9,848 nucleotides of DNA from Treponema sp. (GTDB lineage Bacteria; Spirochaetota; Spirochaetia; Treponematales; Treponemataceae). The position numbers were made by a program, and so were the translations under genes. The notes below the pieces were generated by a model. The model worked only from the letters and a program-made list of their open reading frames with translations. It did not search any database and was not told the DNA's origin. Of the stretch, positions 7,013 to 9,848 are shown one piece after another; the first letter of the stretch is position 1, and each line of letters opens with the position of its first letter. The stretch spans positions 1 to 9,848 of the forward strand of contig DMQP01000199.1 in assembly GCA_003455655.1 (NCBI GenBank), given 5' to 3'.

Positions 7013-7040
7013 CTCAGCACATTATTTTGAGAGGAAAAAG

Positions 7041-7988
7041 ATGAAAAAACTTCTTTCTGTTCTTGCCACTGCTATTGTGGCTCTTGCTGTTCTTTCCGGA
7101 TGTTCAAAGAATAACGGAAAAATTAAAATTGGTGTGCTGCAGCTGGTTCAGCACGATGCCCTTGACGCAAACTATAAGGGATTTGTTGACGGCCTTGCAA
7201 GTGAAGGTTATGTTGACGGAGAAAACATCGTAATTGACTATCAGAATGCTTCTGGCGATCAGTCTAACTGTGTAACCATTGCTCAGAAATTTGTATCTGA
7301 CGGTGTAGATTTGATTTTTGCTATTGCAACTCCCGCAGCACAGGCTGTTGCAAACCTTACTTCAACAATTCCTGTTGTTGTATCTTCTGTAACTGACCCC
7401 GAAAGTGCAAACTTGGTAAAGTCAAACGCACAGCCAGGAACAAATGTAACAGGTACTTCTGACCTTACACCTTGTGCCGCACAGATTTCTCTGTTAAAGC
7501 AGCTGCTTCCTAACGCAAAGACAGTAGGTATGCTCTTCTGTTCAAGCGAAGAAAACTCACGCTTCCAGATAAATCTTGCAGAAGCTGAATGTCAGCGCTT
7601 GGGTCTTTCTTTTGTAGAAGCAACTGTTTCAAATACAAACGAAGTTCAGCAGGTTGTACAGAGCCTGGTTGGAAAAGTTGACGCAATCTATTCTCCTACA
7701 GACAACATGATTGCAAGCAGTATGGCTACTGTTGCTATGGTTGCAAACGAAAACCGTATTCCTGTTATTGTTGGTGAAGAGGGAATGGTTAAAAACGGTG
7801 GACTTGCAACTTTCGGTCTTAACTACTACGAGCTTGGAAAACAGACTGCTGTTATGGCTGCACAGATTTTGCGCGACAAGGCAGACCCTGCAACCATGCC
7901 TATTCAGTATTTGACAAGCTGTGACTTTAGCTACAACCCCGACACTGCTGCTGTTCTGGGTGTAGAAATTCCTGCAGAATTACGCTAA
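7041..7988 (+). CDS. ABC importer substrate-binding lipoprotein, TrpX/COG2984 family
   Basis: A 315-residue lipoprotein: signal peptide of about 20 residues with lipobox LSGC (C21), then a two-lobed binding-protein fold starting KIKIGVLQLVQHDALDANYKG. The motifs GFVDGLASEGYVDGENI, FAIATPAAQA, PVVVSSVTDPESANLV and the later YSPTDNMIAS and VGEEGMVKNGG are typical of the ABC_sub_bind family (COG2984). The streptococcal member TrpX serves a tryptophan importer, so an aromatic amino acid is a fair guess; the substrate cannot be read from sequence. The start has GAGG six bases upstream. The protein captures ligand outside the cytoplasm and hands it to the permease encoded next. A strong terminator follows at once, so this gene can be expressed well above the transporter core, as is common for binding proteins. 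trpX is a possible name but not certain enough to assign. Confidence 0.9.
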   Translation: MKKLLSVLATAIVALAVLSGCSKNNGKIKIGVLQLVQHDALDANYKGFVDGLASEGYVDGENIVIDYQNASGDQSNCVTIAQKFVSDGVDLIFAIATPAAQAVANLTSTIPVVVSSVTDPESANLVKSNAQPGTNVTGTSDLTPCAAQISLLKQLLPNAKTVGMLFCSSEENSRFQINLAEAECQRLGLSFVEATVSNTNEVQQVVQSLVGKVDAIYSPTDNMIASSMATVAMVANENRIPVIVGEEGMVKNGGLATFGLNYYELGKQTAVMAAQILRDKADPATMPIQYLTSCDFSYNPDTAAVLGVEIPAELR

Positions 7989-8007
7989 AACTCTTTTCAA
8001 TACAATC

Positions 8008-8052
8008 TGTCATCTGTGTCTGTGTATACAGGTGACAGAAACTTTTTTTTTT
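8008..8052 (+). terminator. Intrinsic terminator after the binding-protein gene
   Basis: A 13-pair stem, 8008-8020 with 8027-8039 (eleven Watson-Crick pairs and two G-U), a 6-base loop, then AAC and a run of ten T (8043-8052). It begins 19 bases after the stop at 7988. It should cut most transcripts between the binding protein and the permease. Its right arm also carries GTGACA, the likely -35 of the permease promoter. Confidence 0.85.
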
Positions 8053-8060
8053 GTTATACT
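8033..8060 (+). promoter_or_regulatory. Permease-ATPase promoter, overlapping the terminator, leaderless type
   Basis: -35 GTGACA (8033-8038, in the terminator right arm), 16-base spacer made largely of the T run, extended -10 TG-T-TATACT (hexamer 8055-8060). Six bases separate the -10 from the ATG at 8067, and no Shine-Dalgarno site exists, so a leaderless mRNA is predicted. The ten-base TTGTTATACT is identical to the one before cls. Confidence 0.6.
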
Positions 8061-8066
8061 ATTTCC

Positions 8067-9035
8067 ATGAATTTTTTGGCAGTTTCAGTTGTTTCGGCGT
8101 TTTCTAACGCTATGCTTGGTGCAGTCTCGCAGGGCATTCTGTGGGGTGTCATGGCACTGGGTGTCTACATTACATTTAAGATTCTTGACTTTCCCGATAT
8201 GACCGTTGACGGCAGTTTTGCCTTAGGTGGATGTGTGTGTGCTGTTTTAATAACGCATGGTATTCCTCCTATGGTTTCTCTGCTTGTTTCTGTGTGTACA
8301 GGAATGGTTGCTGGCCTTTTGACAGGTGTGCTTACCACTAAGCTTAAGATTCCAGGAATTCTTGCGGGAATTCTTATGATGCTTGCCCTGTATTCAATAA
8401 ATCTGCGCATTATGGGTGGACCAAACAAGTCTTTAGTGCGCACCGATGTAACTATTATGAGTCGCATTAGTGACTGGTTGCATTTGTCAGAAAGTTTACG
8501 CGATAATGCTTCTTCGGTTGCAAGTTTAATAGCTGGCGTCATTTTTGCTGGCTGTCTTATTGCTGTACTCTACTGGTTCTTCGGAACAGAAATTGGTAGT
8601 TCTATTCGTGCAACAGGTGACAACGAACGCATGAGTCGTGCAGTTGGTGTTAACACTGACAGTATGAAAATCTTAGCACTGATGATTTCAAACGGCTTGG
8701 TTGCCTTGTCTGGCGGTCTTGTTATGCAGTCACAGCGCTTTGGTGACGTAAGCATGGGTATTGGTGCAATTGTTATAGGTCTTGCTTCAATCATTATAGG
8801 TGAAGTTATTTTTGGCCACCGCTTTGCATTCTGGTACTATTTACTTTCTGTTGTTTTGGGTTCAGTTATTTACCGCCTCATTATTGCAATAGTACTTCAG
8901 TTGGGCATGAAGACTCAGGACTTAAAATTGCTGTCAGCACTCATTGTTGCTATAGCACTTTCTGTTCCTGTGTTTAAGAAAATGCTTGTTCGGTCTCGTC
9001 GTTCCGGAAAAGTTGTGGAGGCAAAAGATGCTTGA
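8067..9035 (+). CDS. ABC importer permease, COG4120 (TrpY-like) family
   Basis: A 322-residue integral membrane protein with some eight to ten hydrophobic segments, belonging to the branched-chain-like permease superfamily (BPD_transp_2). Family marks include GILWGVMALGVYITFKILDF and FPDMTVDGSFALGG near the N-terminus, and the cytoplasmic coupling loop EIGSSIRATGDNERMSRAVG near residues 175-195, which contacts the ATPase. The following GLVALSGGLVMQSQRFGDVS is also typical. It forms the membrane channel of the importer with the lipoprotein before it and the ATPase after it. The frame is open from 8016, but that start lies inside the terminator hairpin; ATG 8067, six bases after a TATACT box, is preferred. 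The gene ends within the ATPase gene with an 8-base overlap, pointing to coupled translation. Confidence 0.9.
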   Translation: MNFLAVSVVSAFSNAMLGAVSQGILWGVMALGVYITFKILDFPDMTVDGSFALGGCVCAVLITHGIPPMVSLLVSVCTGMVAGLLTGVLTTKLKIPGILAGILMMLALYSINLRIMGGPNKSLVRTDVTIMSRISDWLHLSESLRDNASSVASLIAGVIFAGCLIAVLYWFFGTEIGSSIRATGDNERMSRAVGVNTDSMKILALMISNGLVALSGGLVMQSQRFGDVSMGIGAIVIGLASIIIGEVIFGHRFAFWYYLLSVVLGSVIYRLIIAIVLQLGMKTQDLKLLSALIVAIALSVPVFKKMLVRSRRSGKVVEAKDA

Positions 9036-9834
9036 AGTAAGCCATGTATCAAAGACATTTAATCCGGGAACCATAACAGAGCGAAAGGCATTAAAAGATA
9101 TAAGCATTACTCTTAACGATGGAGACTTTGTTACTGTTATAGGCGGAAACGGTGCTGGAAAAAGTACACTGCTTAATCTTATTGCAGGAGTGTATGAATG
9201 TGACTCTGGATCAATAGTGCTTGATGGTGAAGACATTACTGCACAAAAAGAGCATGTTCGTGCAAAGTATTTGGGTCGTGTTTTCCAAGACCCTATGATG
9301 GGAACTGCTGCTTCTATGCAGATTCAGGAAAATCTTGCTATGGCCTATCGTCGTGGTAAAAGCAGAACCTTGCGTTGGGGCATTTCTGCAAAAGAAAAAG
9401 AAACATACCGTGACCAGCTTGCTCTTTTGGATTTAGGTCTTGAAGAACGTTTGCAAGCTAAAGTAGGGCTTTTGTCTGGAGGTCAGCGTCAAGCACTTAC
9501 ACTGCTTATGGCAACACTGCAAAAACCAAAATTGCTTTTACTTGATGAACACACAGCTGCGCTCGATCCCAAAACGGCACATAAAGTTCTTGAACTTACA
9601 GAACAGTTTATTCAGCGCGACAAACTAACAGCCTTTATGGTAACTCATAACATGAGGCACGCAATTCATTACGGTAACCGTTTAATTATGATGATGGACG
9701 GTCGCATTGTGTATGATGTAAGCGGAGAAGAAAAGAAAAATCTGCAAGTACAAGATTTGATGCAAAAGTTCCAGACGGTAAGCGATACTGAAGGAAGTGG
9801 CGATCAAGTTTCTGACCGTATGCTGTTAAACTAA
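9028..9834 (+). CDS. ABC importer ATPase, COG1101 (TrpZ-like) family
   Basis: A 268-residue cytoplasmic ATPase that powers the importer. All motifs are intact: Walker A GGNGAGKST (39-47), Q-loop Q87 in RVFQDP, signature LSGGQRQ (149-155), Walker B LLLLDE (169-174), D-loop ALD (178-180) and H-loop H207 in VTHN. The insert RRGKSRTLRWGISAKE (108-123) and a C-terminal tail (LQVQDLMQKF) are usual in this family. The ATG at 9028 has GGAGG six bases upstream, inside the permease gene, and overlaps the permease stop by eight bases; a frame extending back to 8986 is not needed. The ATPase is the last gene of the unit that is visible; after the stop only 14 bases remain, with a T run but no convincing hairpin. 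Confidence 0.94.
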   Translation: MLEVSHVSKTFNPGTITERKALKDISITLNDGDFVTVIGGNGAGKSTLLNLIAGVYECDSGSIVLDGEDITAQKEHVRAKYLGRVFQDPMMGTAASMQIQENLAMAYRRGKSRTLRWGISAKEKETYRDQLALLDLGLEERLQAKVGLLSGGQRQALTLLMATLQKPKLLLLDEHTAALDPKTAHKVLELTEQFIQRDKLTAFMVTHNMRHAIHYGNRLIMMMDGRIVYDVSGEEKKNLQVQDLMQKFQTVSDTEGSGDQVSDRMLLN

Positions 9835-9848
9835 GTTTTTTTTACGAA

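Noticed and set aside
8016..8066. Permease start at 8016
   Set aside because: The codons fall within the terminator hairpin and T run, and the extra residues do not resemble the permease N-terminus.
8165..8542. 125-codon open frame on the minus strand within the permease gene
   Set aside because: Shadow of a membrane-protein gene: Ile/Pro/Arg/Thr-rich with no ribosome site or family resemblance.
9820..9848. Possible terminator after the ATPase
   Set aside because: An eight-T run follows the stop, but only a 4-base AAAC/GTTT stem precedes it; the window ends too soon to judge.
1..9848. TTTTTTACGA at both ends of the window, as if a direct repeat
   Set aside because: The left copy is purC coding sequence and the right copy lies after the ATPase stop; the similarity is short, AT-rich and likely chance.

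Overview
The window looks like chromosomal DNA of a host-associated spirochaete, most likely a Treponema. This rests on moderate GC (about 40 percent by eye), lipoprotein signal peptides, and the protein mix (DUF4367-like lipoprotein, multi-domain hybrid kinase, TrpXYZ-type ABC importer). It is an inference from general resemblance; a Firmicute-like donor for some genes cannot be excluded. All intact genes look functional. I see no tRNA, rRNA, CRISPR array, insertion sequence or phage gene.

Left part, minus strand (1-3081). From the divergent promoter region at about 3100, transcription runs leftwards through a small lipoprotein gene, radC (JAMM-domain protein) and a cardiolipin synthase. After a 53-base gap carrying its own good promoter comes the 5' end of purC (SAICAR synthase), which runs off the window edge.

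Right part, plus strand (3151-9834). A 976-residue membrane hybrid histidine kinase (about eight membrane segments, HAMP, HisKA, HATPase, receiver, HPt) is followed by a stand-alone protein with two receiver-like domains, the first degenerate. Together they can form a phosphorelay: His386 to Asp686 to His840, then Asp183 of the second protein. Next is an ABC importer of the TrpXYZ / COG2984-COG4120-COG1101 type: substrate-binding lipoprotein, permease and ATPase. A strong intrinsic terminator separates the lipoprotein gene from the permease gene, which has its own promoter. Permease and ATPase overlap by 8 bases.

The most interesting structure is regulatory. Seven sigma-70-type promoters can be read directly, mostly with 17-base spacers, and five have an extended -10 (TGnTAYAMT). 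At three genes (kinase, permease, cls) and perhaps a fourth (radC), the -10 hexamer lies only 6-7 bases upstream of the ATG and no Shine-Dalgarno sequence is present, so these mRNAs are predicted to be leaderless. The other genes have clear GGAGG-type sites. Further points are interleaved divergent promoters at 3102-3143, a paired TTGCRCAA motif over the response-regulator promoter, and a terminator arm that doubles as a promoter -35 at about 8035. I did not find a convincing wholly new multi-gene system.
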